NCBI GenBank assembly: GCA_013042375.1
Contig: JABDQH010000110.1
Coordinates: forward strand, 1 to 47,896
Direction of reading: 5' to 3'
Length of the DNA: 47,896 nt
Source: Woeseiaceae bacterium
GTDB taxonomy: Bacteria > Pseudomonadota > Gammaproteobacteria > Steroidobacterales > Woeseiaceae
Shown piece after piece: positions 41,399-47,896 of the stretch (position 1 is the stretch's first letter; every line of letters begins with the position of its first letter). Made by a program: the position numbers and the translations under genes. The notes under the pieces were generated by a model that had not been told where the DNA came from, made no database searches, and worked only from the letters and a program-made list of their open reading frames with translations.

Positions 41399-41992
41399 TC
41401 AGTTCGCGTTGGGCGCGCTAAATTCCGGGAAAGCGGTCTGCAAAGCCTCGAGCTCGACGTCGGCAGCCTCGTTGAGACCCTTTTCTCGCAAGGCTTCGAT
41501 GCACTCGTACCAGCTCGCGGCGCTGGCGCGCGCCGCGGCGCCACAGGACACGGGATCCGTGAATCCGGCTGCCGCGGCGTCGACCGCTGACGGCGCAAGT
41601 TCCAGGGCGGACCTGGCGGGAGCCTGCGGCACGGTGCTTTCGCTTAGCTCCTTTGCCTTCATTATGTCACCGCCAGCCGCGCTGCGTGGCTCGACGACGG
41701 CGCCGTCGGTCCCCGCCGGGATCAGGGCCGGTTCCGCGCGATTTTCGGGGATCGCCGTCCCGGGTATGTCGTCGTCCTGTGTCAGCTGCAATACGAACGC
41801 AAAGCTCAGGGCGATCGTGGCGGCCCATGCGACAGGCCGCATCCATGCGCGGGCCAGCCCGTAGCGGGTCCGCGCCCCGGCGCGCGCCGCCTCGTGCACG
41901 CTGCGGTCGAGGTGAGCGGGCGTCGTTTCCGTCGCCACTTCGCGATAGATGGCGCTGACGCGCGGCTCGTGCGTATCTGACTTGTTGCTCAT
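41399..41992 (-). CDS. Probable anti-sigma factor, single membrane pass
   Basis: A 197-residue protein without a clear zinc-binding anti-sigma motif. A cytoplasmic N-terminal part of about 50 residues ([24 protein letters not shown]) precedes one transmembrane helix ([18 protein letters not shown]). The periplasmic tail ends with a Cys-containing segment ([19 protein letters not shown], then [21 protein letters not shown]) suggestive of a small helical repeat. It overlaps the end of the ECF sigma gene by four bases. The order sigma then membrane protein suggests an anti-sigma or sensor role (inference). Confidence 0.7.
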   Translation of the reverse strand: MSNKSDTHEPRVSAIYREVATETTPAHLDRSVHEAARAGARTRYGLARAWMRPVAWAATIALSFAFVLQLTQDDDIPGTAIPENRAEPALIPAGTDGAVVEPRSAAGGDIMKAKELSESTVPQAPARSALELAPSAVDAAAAGFTDPVSCGAAARASAASWYECIEALREKGLNEAADVELEALQTAFPEFSAPNAN

Positions 41993-42546
41993 GGTCGTCC
42001 TGCCGGTTCGTCGATCGCGACGCGCAGCTTGTTGACGGCATAGCGCAGCCGGCTCTTCGCGGTTTCCCGGTTGCAGCCGGTCACCGCCGCAATCTGGTCC
42101 ACGCTCAGGCCGCCTTCCTCGTACAACAGGAATGCGTCGCGCTGCTCATCCGGAAGGCCGGCGAGGGCTTCTACCAGCCGTTCCCGTGCCAGGCTTCGCT
42201 CGGTCACGGTCTCGAGCGATTCGCCCGGGTCGCTGTGCCATTCCGGCTCGAACGGGGTGTTGTGCGCATGTCGCTTGTTGCGCCTTATGTGGTCGATGAA
42301 ACAGTTGTGTGCCACCCGGTAAAGAAACGTCGTGAACTTTGCGGTCGGGCGGTACGACGAGCGCGCCTTGATGATCTTTCCCCACACCTCCTGGAACACG
42401 TCTTCGGCTGTCTCGGCGTGACCGGACAGGCGCAGCAGGTATCGATACACCGCGTCCTTGTGACGGGAGTAGAGTAGTTCGAACGCACTCGTGTCGCCGT
42501 CCGCGTAGCGCAGCATCAAGGCACTGTCGTCCGGTACGTGCTCCAT
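41989..42546 (-). CDS. ECF-type RNA polymerase sigma factor
   Basis: A 185-residue sigma-70 family protein. Region 2 includes YSRHKDAVYRYLLRLSGHAETAEDVFQEVWGKI with the core-binding and -10-binding segments, then FTTFLYRVAHNCFIDHIRR. Region 4 includes LAGLPDEQRDAFLLYEEGGLSVDQIAAVTGCNRETAKSRLRYAVNKLR with its helix-turn-helix. I start at the ATG at 42546 (MEHVPDDSALMLRYADGD). In-frame ATGs up to 42708 would add 54 residues not typical of the family. The target regulon is unknown; the neighbours are a membrane protein and mdh. Confidence 0.92.
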   Translation of the reverse strand: MEHVPDDSALMLRYADGDTSAFELLYSRHKDAVYRYLLRLSGHAETAEDVFQEVWGKIIKARSSYRPTAKFTTFLYRVAHNCFIDHIRRNKRHAHNTPFEPEWHSDPGESLETVTERSLARERLVEALAGLPDEQRDAFLLYEEGGLSVDQIAAVTGCNRETAKSRLRYAVNKLRVAIDEPAGRP

Positions 42547-42702
42547 GGACTGAGCATAGGTGAGCGTGCCGGCCCTGCAAAGGGACGTCGCAGGCTCTTT
42601 CGCTGTCTCGGCGGTGGCGGTCATCGGCACCTGTGTGGCTGCCCTTTTCCCTGTAAACGCGGCTGTCGACGTATGCGGGTTAGAAATATCGACGGGCAGG
42701 GC

Positions 42703-42742
42703 TTGCAATTCGAGATCTTAGTGTTATAGTTGACTATAACAC
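42703..42742 (+). promoter_or_regulatory. Promoter with overlapping GntR (YtrA-type) operator
   Basis: A -35 box TTGCAA (42703-42708) and a -10 box TATAGT (42725-42730) are 16 bases apart. The -10 lies inside a perfect 9-bp inverted repeat, GTGTTATAG (42721-42729), spacer TTGA, CTATAACAC (42734-42742). Binding of a dimeric repressor there would block RNA polymerase. The GntR gene two positions downstream is the natural candidate, giving autoregulation of the operon. Confidence 0.8.
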
Positions 42743-42794
42743 CAATGCACTAGACCCCAGAACAGGGAGCCCCGGTCGGTCCGGGAGAGGAAGA

Positions 42795-42959
42795 ATGAAC
42801 AAATCGACTCCGTATATTAATGAATTTATTAGCTTTCTTGTCATGTTCCTGCTGCTCGCCGCGCTCGTATCGGGGCAGCTTTACGCGCCGGTCGAGCAGC
42901 AGGCGTCGACTTCGAGGGATTCTGCCGAGATCAGTCACGCCCGTATGCACGGTGAGTAA
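42795..42959 (+). CDS. 54-residue single-pass membrane peptide leading the YtrA-type operon
   Basis: A small frame from ATG 42795 to TAA 42959, preceded by GGGAGAGGAAGA as ribosome-binding site. The peptide is MNKSTPYINEFISFLVMFLL at the N-terminus with a hydrophobic helix (about 11-31), then a short polar tail with EQQASTSRDSAEISHARMHG. The stop lies directly before the AAGGAGG of the GntR gene, so it is placed as first cistron. Correct ribosome-binding site, operon position and a clear membrane helix argue that it is real. The function is unknown. Confidence 0.7.
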   Translation: MNKSTPYINEFISFLVMFLLLAALVSGQLYAPVEQQASTSRDSAEISHARMHGE

Positions 42960-42967
42960 GGAGGCCC

Positions 42968-43351
42968 ATGGATCCTAAGTGGAATGAAGACCAGCCGATC
43001 TATCGTCAGCTGCGGGACCGCGTCGTGGCGATGATTCTCGAGGGCGTACTCGCCGACGGCGACGCGCTGCCGTCGGTTCGCAATGTCGCGGCCGAGTACC
43101 GGCTCAATCCGCTGACCGTGCTGAAGGGATACCAGGAACTCGTCGACGAGGGCCTCGTCGAGAAGAAACGCGGGCGCGGCATGTTCGTCAATGACGGTGC
43201 TCGCACGCAGCTCCTCAAGGATGAGCGCGAGCGCTTCCTCAACAAAGAATGGCCCAAGGTCCGCGCGACGATCGAGCGGCTCGGGCTCGATCCCGTGCAA
43301 CTTCTGGAATCGCCAGTCAGTAAGGCCGCAGGAGACAAGAACAATGACTAG
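42968..43351 (+). CDS. GntR-family repressor, YtrA subfamily
   Basis: A 127-residue regulator. The winged helix is at about 10-75 (QPIYRQLRDRVVAMILEGVLADGDALPSVRNVAAEYRLNPLTVLKGYQELVDEGLVEKKRGRGMFV; key parts ALPSVR and KRGRGMFV). Instead of a large ligand domain only about 45 residues follow, which defines the YtrA group. These repressors usually control the ABC transporter genes next to them, as here. It overlaps the ATPase gene by eight bases and likely binds the palindrome at 42721-42742. Confidence 0.93.
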   Translation: MDPKWNEDQPIYRQLRDRVVAMILEGVLADGDALPSVRNVAAEYRLNPLTVLKGYQELVDEGLVEKKRGRGMFVNDGARTQLLKDERERFLNKEWPKVRATIERLGLDPVQLLESPVSKAAGDKNND

Positions 43352-44201
43352 CCTGGTCACCGCGAGTGGCGTGTCGAAGCACTTCGGTGCCGTGCGCGCC
43401 GTCGACAACGTCAGCTTTGACATTGAAAAGGGCCGCATCCTCGGACTGATCGGCCCCAACGGCGCCGGCAAGACGACGCTGCTCAAGGCCTTGCTCGGCC
43501 TGACCGAGTGCGACGGCGATCTGTCGGTGCTCGGGCTCGACCCGTTCAGGCAGCGCAAGAAGCTCATGCAACAGATTTGCTTCATCGCCGACGTGGCCGT
43601 GCTGCCGCGCTGGATCAAGGTGTCGCAGGCGCTCGACTTCGTCGAGGCCATTCACCCCAACTTCACACGCTCGAGGGCTGAGGAGCTCCTGAAACAGACC
43701 AAGGTACAGCCCGGCGCCAAGGTGAAGGAATTGTCCAAGGGCATGGTGACGCAGCTGCACCTGTCGATCATCATGGCCATCGATGCGAAGCTGCTCGTGC
43801 TAGACGAGCCGACGCTGGGACTCGACATCCTGTTTCGCAAGGAGTTCTATGCCAACCTGCTGAACGACTATTTCGACGAGGAGCGCACGATCCTGATCAC
43901 GACGCACCAGGTCGAAGAAATCGAAAACCTGTTGACGGACATCATGTTCATCAACGACGGCAAGATTCTGCTCGATTCGACCATGGACGAGCTCGGCGAG
44001 ACCTATATCGAGGTCATGACGTCGGGTGAGAACGCGCAGAAAGCGCGAGGGCTCGGACCTGTCGCCGAAGCGGAGATGTTCGGCAAGTCCGTGATGCTGT
44101 TTGAAGGCGTGAGCCGCGAGCATCTCGAGGGTTTCGGCGAGATACGCATTCCCTCGGTCGCCGACCTGTTTGTCGCGAAGATCAAGGAGGCGCGCCGATG
44201 A
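43344..44201 (+). CDS. ABC transporter ATP-binding protein (YtrB-like)
   Basis: A 285-residue ATPase with Walker A GPNGAGKTT, Walker B LLVLDEPTLGLD and switch His in TTHQVEEIENL. The signature is KELSKGMVTQLHL instead of LSGGQ, a variant seen in the YtrB/BcrA group. ATG at 43344 lies within the end of the GntR gene, so translation is coupled. The C-terminal part (about 215-285) is a small regulatory extension. The partner permease follows with an ATGA overlap. Such systems often respond to cell-wall-active compounds or envelope stress; the substrate cannot be assigned. Confidence 0.93.
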   Translation: MTSLVTASGVSKHFGAVRAVDNVSFDIEKGRILGLIGPNGAGKTTLLKALLGLTECDGDLSVLGLDPFRQRKKLMQQICFIADVAVLPRWIKVSQALDFVEAIHPNFTRSRAEELLKQTKVQPGAKVKELSKGMVTQLHLSIIMAIDAKLLVLDEPTLGLDILFRKEFYANLLNDYFDEERTILITTHQVEEIENLLTDIMFINDGKILLDSTMDELGETYIEVMTSGENAQKARGLGPVAEAEMFGKSVMLFEGVSREHLEGFGEIRIPSVADLFVAKIKEARR

Positions 44202-45115
44202 TTGGTCATTACATCGCCCTGATCCGGCGCGAACTCTGGGAGCATCGTTCCATCTTCGTTACGCCGCTCGTCATCGCCTCGATCGTGACGCTCGGTACGC
44301 TGACGACGCTGATGTTCGCCGGCGAGTTCCATCAGCAGCTCGACCTCGTGATTTTCGGGGCCCAGAACGTGGCCGGGGACACCGAACGTCGGGCTATCCT
44401 CACGGGTTTCTTCGTTGGCTCTTCGTGGCTTTTCCTGCTCGGGCTCGGCGTCCTGACGATCTTCTATGCACTCGACGCGCTCTACGCCGAGCGCAAGGAC
44501 AAAAGCATCCTGTTCTGGCGTTCGCTTCCGGTGACCGATGCCGAGACCGTCGTATCGAAACTGCTGACGGCGATCCTCGTGATTCCGGCCGTCGCCTTCG
44601 CGGGTATCGTCGTCACGCATATCGTCAACCTGATCGTGACGAGCCTGTGGGTATCGTCGAAGGGCGGAGATGCCGGCGTCATGATCTGGGGCTCCGTGCC
44701 GCTTATCGACAACTGGCTGGCGACGCTCGTCGTGCTGTACGCCATTGCGATCTGGATGTCGCCGTTCGTCGGCTGGTTCCTGTTCGTGTCGGCATTCACC
44801 AAGCGCGCGCCGTTGTTGATGGGATTCCTGCCGCTTGTCCTGATACCGATGATCGAGGGCATCTTCCTGCGCAGCGGGCATTTCGCCGAGGCGGTCTGGG
44901 GCCGCGGCGCGAAGATCCCGGTTTTCGCGGACATTGATCTCGAGCGCTTCTTCGACGAGGACAGGCTTCAGGTCAGAGACGAGATGGTCAGCCTCCTGTC
45001 GCACCTCGACCCGGTCAAGTTCCTGACCAGCCCGGATACCTGGCTGGGCATCATCGTCTGCGGCCTGCTTGTGACGGCCGCCATATACGTGCGCCGCTAC
45101 CGCGACGAAAGCTGA
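44198..45115 (+). CDS. ABC transporter permease (ABC-2 type)
   Basis: A 305-residue membrane protein with about six transmembrane segments (FVTPLVIASIVTLGTLTTLM; FLLGLGVLTIFYALDALYAERKDKS followed by ILFWRSLPVTDAETVVSKLLTAI; later IWMSPFVGWFLFVSAFTKRAP). The motif of a helix, then ERKDKSILFWRSLPVSD is typical of permeases paired with YtrB-like ATPases. A large loop with VWGRGAKIPVFADIDLERFF precedes the last helix. It ends the operon and converges on pspF, 17 bases between stops. Confidence 0.9.
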   Translation: MIGHYIALIRRELWEHRSIFVTPLVIASIVTLGTLTTLMFAGEFHQQLDLVIFGAQNVAGDTERRAILTGFFVGSSWLFLLGLGVLTIFYALDALYAERKDKSILFWRSLPVTDAETVVSKLLTAILVIPAVAFAGIVVTHIVNLIVTSLWVSSKGGDAGVMIWGSVPLIDNWLATLVVLYAIAIWMSPFVGWFLFVSAFTKRAPLLMGFLPLVLIPMIEGIFLRSGHFAEAVWGRGAKIPVFADIDLERFFDEDRLQVRDEMVSLLSHLDPVKFLTSPDTWLGIIVCGLLVTAAIYVRRYRDES

Positions 45116-45132
45116 CTCCGGCCCCCCGGGTC

Positions 45133-46152
45133 TCAGGCCTGCCCCGGCTTGCTGCGAATATCGAACTTGCGCAGTTTGCCGCGAAACTGGTGGTAGCTCA
45201 GTCCCAGGAGGTCCGCGGCCATCCGCTGGTTGAAGCGTGCTTTCTCCAGTGCAGCCTCGATCAGGTCGACCTCGGTATCGATCAGCCGCTGCTTAAGGTC
45301 CGTTGGCAACAGCGGTGCCTTGCGGCGCCGCGGTCTCGGCTGCGATACACCCGCCGGCGCGGCAAGCTTGTATGGTGAGTCGAACGCATCGAAAACGATG
45401 TCTGCCATAGGTTTCTCGGCGCTCATCGCCCGGTAGACCGAGCGCTCGACGGCGAACTTGAGCTCACGCACGTTCCCGGGCCAGTCATGCCTGAGCAGAG
45501 CAGACGTCGCTCGTGCACTGAAGCCCGGGAACAGGCTCCAGTGCAGCTCGCTCGCCATGTTGATCGCAAACGCGTGCGCAAGCGGCAGGATGTCCTCGAC
45601 GCGCTCACGCAGCGGCGGCACCGTAATGACGTCGAAGGCGAGGCGGTCGAGCAGGTCGTTGCGGAAACGCCCGTCGACCGCGAGCGCCTGCAGGTCGGCA
45701 TTGGTTGAGCCGACGATTCGAACGTCGACGCGCAAGATTTCGTTGCCACCGACCCGCTGGATTTCCCCGTACTCGATCGTGCGCAGGATCTTCTCCTGCA
45801 TGCGCAGTGAGATCGTGGCCAGTTCGTCGAGAATCAGCGTGCCGCCGTCGGCGCGCTCGAAGTGTCCGATGTGCGTTCGTGCCGCTCCCGTGAATGCGCC
45901 GGCCTCGTGCCCGAACAATTCGGACTCGAGGATCGACTCTGTCAGCGCCGCGCAGTTGACCTTGACGACGGGCTGCTCCCAGCGCTCGGACAGGAAGTGC
46001 AGCCTTGATGCGATCAGCTCCTTGCCCGTGCCGCGTTCACCGACGACGAGTACGGGCTTCGACAACGGTGCCGCGCGCGAGACGTGTTCGAGCATTTCGA
46101 GAAACGCCGGGGCTTCGCCGATGATGGGTTGGGATTCGGGCGATACGGCCAT
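45133..46152 (-). CDS. pspF: Phage-shock operon activator PspF
   Basis: Sigma-54-dependent enhancer-binding protein of 339 residues that lacks a receiver domain, as PspF does. It has Walker A GERGTGKELI, the sigma-54 contact loop GAFTGA, Walker B GGTLILDELATI, the sensor region GSTNADLQ and a C-terminal Fis-type helix-turn-helix (NQRMAADLLGLSYHQFRGKLRKF). In E. coli, PspA binds PspF and silences it until membrane stress. It is divergent from pspA; its ATG at 46152 is next to the presumed activator site (46166-46196), which would also allow autoregulation. Confidence 0.96.
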   Translation of the reverse strand: MAVSPESQPIIGEAPAFLEMLEHVSRAAPLSKPVLVVGERGTGKELIASRLHFLSERWEQPVVKVNCAALTESILESELFGHEAGAFTGAARTHIGHFERADGGTLILDELATISLRMQEKILRTIEYGEIQRVGGNEILRVDVRIVGSTNADLQALAVDGRFRNDLLDRLAFDVITVPPLRERVEDILPLAHAFAINMASELHWSLFPGFSARATSALLRHDWPGNVRELKFAVERSVYRAMSAEKPMADIVFDAFDSPYKLAAPAGVSQPRPRRRKAPLLPTDLKQRLIDTEVDLIEAALEKARFNQRMAADLLGLSYHQFRGKLRKFDIRSKPGQA

Positions 46153-46339
46153 TGGCTAATTAGGCCACAACTTAGCAAAATTAGCGACTAAGTGGCGAAA
46201 CAAACCATATCGTGCACCCTCGAGTCGAGCCCCTCTATCGGATTATCTCTCTTATTTACAGCGAGTTACGAATTTATGTCCCGGTTGGCACGGAAGCTGC
46301 AGTAATACAAACAGGTTTCAAGCGAATAGAGGGAAAACC
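46153..46339. promoter_or_regulatory. pspF/pspA control region: PspF enhancer and AT-rich spacer
   Basis: An inverted repeat ACTTAG (46170-46175) and CTAAGT (46188-46193) with CCAC and GTGG flanks contains two direct TTAGC copies. It lies about 100 bases upstream of the sigma-54 promoter, where PspF binds in E. coli. The region between (46200-46280) includes AT-rich stretches suited to IHF bending. The assignment to PspF is from position and symmetry. Confidence 0.6.
46285..46302 (+). promoter_or_regulatory. Sigma-54 promoter of the psp operon
   Basis: TTGGCACGGAAGCTGCAG has GG at 46287-46288 and GC at 46299-46300, exactly 12 bases apart, matching the -24/-12 consensus TGGCAC-N5-TTGC with one deviation (CTGC). 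The transcript would start near 46312, about 28 bases before pspA. The neighbouring gene is a PspF homologue. Confidence 0.9.
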
Positions 46340-47020
46340 ATGGGTATTTTCACGAGATTCAGCGACATCGTGAACTCCAATATCAACGCCATTCTCGACA
46401 AAGCCGAGGATCCCGAGAAGATCGTCCGCCTGATGATCCAGGAGATGGAAGACACGCTGGTCGAGGTACGTTCGGCGGCGGCGCGTTCGATCGCCGACAA
46501 GAAGGACCTGAATCGCAAGATCGAGACACTTGACCGCGAGAAGGACGACTGGGACGACAAGGCCGAATTGGCCATGCGCAAGGGGCGCGAAGATCTGGCC
46601 AAGGCGGCGCTGGTCGAGAAGTCGCGTGTCAAGACGGCGGTCGACGTCCTCAAGGAGGACTACGTCGCCGTCGACGAGGGATTGACCAAGCTCAACGAGG
46701 ACATTGCCCGGCTCGAGGCCAAGCTCGATGACGCCAAGACGAGGCAAAAAGCCCTGCTGGCGCGCCACAAGACGGCGAGCAGCCGCCTGGCCGCGCGCAA
46801 GAAAATCCACGACTATAAGATCGACGACGCCATGCTGCGATTCGAGGCGTACACGCGTCGTATCGACGATGTCGAGGGACGCGTCGAAGCCTATGATCTC
46901 GGCCTGCCGAAGGACCTCAATCACGAGTTTGCGGGTCTCGAGGCCGAGGAGGTGGTCAAGAAGGAGCTGGATGCGCTGAAGGCGCGGGTCGCGGCAGAAC
47001 GGAACGCGGAGGCAGAATAA
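46340..47020 (+). CDS. pspA: Phage shock protein A
   Basis: A 226-residue ESCRT-III-like membrane-remodelling protein of the IM30/Vipp family. The N-terminus GIFTRFSDIVNSNINAILDKAEDPEKIVRLMIQEMEDTL contains the amphipathic membrane-binding helix and the typical PEK-I segment. The remainder is a long coiled coil rich in Lys, Glu and Arg. It stabilises the inner membrane under stress and inhibits PspF. Its TAA is followed without any gap by the ATG of the next gene. GAGGGAAAACC precedes the start. Confidence 0.97.
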   Translation: MGIFTRFSDIVNSNINAILDKAEDPEKIVRLMIQEMEDTLVEVRSAAARSIADKKDLNRKIETLDREKDDWDDKAELAMRKGREDLAKAALVEKSRVKTAVDVLKEDYVAVDEGLTKLNEDIARLEAKLDDAKTRQKALLARHKTASSRLAARKKIHDYKIDDAMLRFEAYTRRIDDVEGRVEAYDLGLPKDLNHEFAGLEAEEVVKKELDALKARVAAERNAEAE

Positions 47021-47269
47021 ATGTATCGTGATCGCGAAAACGGCTGGGTATTCGGGGTATGCGCCGGCATCGCCGACCAGTTCAACCTGAACCTCGGCAT
47101 GGTGCGGGTCATCGCGGTCGTCAGCCTCTTGCTGTTCTTCTGGCTGACAGCGGCCGTATACCTCGGCATGACGCTGCTGGTGCGCGAAAAGCCTTTGCGC
47201 TACTCGGGCACGCGCAATGAGTATGATTTCTGGCGGCTTCACCGCCGCGACGAATGGAGGCATCCATGA
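47021..47269 (+). CDS. Short PspC-domain membrane protein
   Basis: An 82-residue protein consisting of a PspC domain only: GWVFGVCAGIADQFNLNLGMVRVIAVVSLLLFFWLTAAVYLGMTLLV (key FGVCAGIAD, then a hydrophobic hairpin), then a basic tail with YDFWRLHRRDEWRHP. It lies in the place where pspB usually sits, between pspA and pspC. It may be a duplicate of PspC that lost the C-terminal coiled coil, or it may have taken over the sensing role of a third component. Its stop overlaps the next ATG (ATGA). Confidence 0.88.
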   Translation: MYRDRENGWVFGVCAGIADQFNLNLGMVRVIAVVSLLLFFWLTAAVYLGMTLLVREKPLRYSGTRNEYDFWRLHRRDEWRHP

Positions 47270-47664
47270 GCACGTACACGAGGACATCGGGGCGTCGTTT
47301 CTACCGCGATGCGGACCGCGCCGTTCTCGGCGGTGTCTGCGCGGGCCTCGCAAGTTACCTGGGAGTCAATCTCAAGGTTCTGCGGTTCCTGTGCGTGATC
47401 GCTTTCCTGTGCGCGTTTCCCTTTGCCCTGATCGCCTACCTGGCTATCGTGCTGCTGGTGCCTGCTTCGTCCCCGAGGATGTACGACGAAGGAATGTACG
47501 AGGAGCGGCGCAAAGATGCATTGCGTGAGGAGATCCTCAGGGCGCGCCCCACGGCTGGCGAGATCCGGGAACGCTATAAAGGTCTCGACGAACGCCTCGC
47601 GCGCATAGAAAAATACGTAACATCGTCGCGGTACGAACTCGACGAGGAATTTCGCAGACTTTGA
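47266..47664 (+). CDS. pspC: Phage shock protein C
   Basis: A 132-residue inner membrane regulator that signals to PspA/PspF. PspC domain RAVLGGVCAGLASYLGVNLKVLRFLCVIAFLC is followed by a second hydrophobic stretch and a cytoplasmic or periplasmic tail. The end ERLARIEKYVTSSRYELDEEFRRL matches the E. coli PspC end EMERYVTSDTFTLRSRFRQL. The ATG at 47266 is used, after GGAGG and overlapping the preceding stop; an ATG at 47254 adds four residues and has no separate site. Confidence 0.94.
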   Translation: MSTYTRTSGRRFYRDADRAVLGGVCAGLASYLGVNLKVLRFLCVIAFLCAFPFALIAYLAIVLLVPASSPRMYDEGMYEERRKDALREEILRARPTAGEIRERYKGLDERLARIEKYVTSSRYELDEEFRRL

Positions 47665-47686
47665 TTAAACAGCATAGGAATCGTCA

Positions 47687-47896
47687 ATGAACACACTGTT
47701 CTATGTCGTCTGTATCGTCGCGATCGTGTTCACGGCAGACACCATCCAGAAGTACCTGAAGATGAAAAACCGGGAAAAGAACCAGGATCCGGAACTCGAC
47801 GAGACGCTCGCTCACATCGAAGAACTCGAGGAACGCATACGCGTTCTCGAGCGGATCGTTACGGAAAACAGGACCGATCTCAAACGCGAGATCGAC
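47687..47896 (+). CDS. pspB: PspB-like small membrane protein (3' end outside the window)
   Basis: The first 70 codons of a small protein. A membrane helix (MNTLFYVVCIVAIVFTAD) is followed by a charged helix with NREKNQDPELDE and a coiled-coil segment LAHIEELEERIRVLERIVTEN. The order helix then heptad-like EL/RIRVLE corresponds to PspB (E. coli RMRERIQALESILD). It follows pspC by 22 bases with AGGA seven bases before the ATG. The gene order pspA, short PspC, pspC, pspB differs from the usual A-B-C order. Confidence 0.78.
   Translation, partial: MNTLFYVVCIVAIVFTADTIQKYLKMKNREKNQDPELDETLAHIEELEERIRVLERIVTENRTDLKREID

Overview
The window is a high-GC, gene-dense chromosomal segment of a gammaproteobacterium. 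The evidence is an FlhC-type regulator, a PspF/PspA/PspB/PspC envelope-stress locus with a sigma-54 promoter, an ExeA/GspB pair, NudC, FadE, an LptM-type lipoprotein and an ArgR repressor. An N-acyl-ornithine carbamoyltransferase instead of a normal ornithine carbamoyltransferase, and a complete mevalonate pathway instead of MEP genes, point away from enteric bacteria towards a deep-branching lineage (Xanthomonadales, Chromatiales or Woeseiaceae-like). That placement is inference. I saw no tRNA, rRNA, CRISPR array, prophage or insertion-sequence gene, and no stretch above 300 bases lacks a gene.

Layout. Positions 1-10953 (minus strand) read as one long run: argR, argG, an unknown P-loop gene, argC, argD, a perfect 41-bp palindrome, an acyl-ornithine carbamoyltransferase gene, argB, argH, a small LptM-like lipoprotein gene and the 5' part of polA. 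Most arginine genes overlap by 1-4 bases. No N-acetylglutamate synthase and no deacylase (ArgE type) is present, while a P-loop protein of unknown function lies in the middle. A pair of palindromes upstream of argR looks like ArgR operators and is shared with a divergent esterase. Positions 11076-18978 hold the esterase, a lipoprotein amidase, a TonB-dependent receptor with a strong terminator, and a minus-strand run flhC-like, mscL, nudC, NRDE protein. A divergent FlhD-like gene follows.

Positions 19770-27908 hold an ABC-2 exporter, an SRAP (YedK/HMCES) protein, a natural fusion of fatty-acid kinase FakA with a fatty-acid-binding DegV/FakB domain, a gspB-exeA pair (gspB carries a REP-like repeat read in frame), a small outer-membrane-type protein and an SGNH hydrolase. 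Positions 27924-36133 form an isoprenoid island: ispA and dinB leave in one direction, and mvaD, phosphomevalonate kinase, an HMG-CoA reductase/mevalonate kinase fusion and idi in the other. HMG-CoA synthase is convergent at the end. Together these convert acetoacetyl-CoA and acetyl-CoA to IPP, DMAPP and short prenyl diphosphates; only acetoacetyl-CoA thiolase is missing.

Positions 36194-42546 hold a DUF4399 lipoprotein, a DUF3667 membrane protein, a FadE acyl-CoA dehydrogenase with a lysine-rich tail, malate dehydrogenase and an ECF sigma/anti-sigma-like pair. Positions 42703-45115 are a YtrA-type operon: a promoter whose -10 box lies in a perfect palindrome, then a 54-residue membrane peptide, a GntR repressor, an ABC ATPase and a permease. 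Positions 45133 to the end are the phage-shock locus: pspF divergent from pspA, two PspC-domain genes and a PspB-like gene cut by the window end.

The least conventional elements are the arginine operon (unknown P-loop gene plus a carbamoyltransferase with neither known specificity residue), the HMGR-mevalonate kinase fusion, the FakA-FakB fusion and the orphan divergent FlhC/FlhD-like pair.
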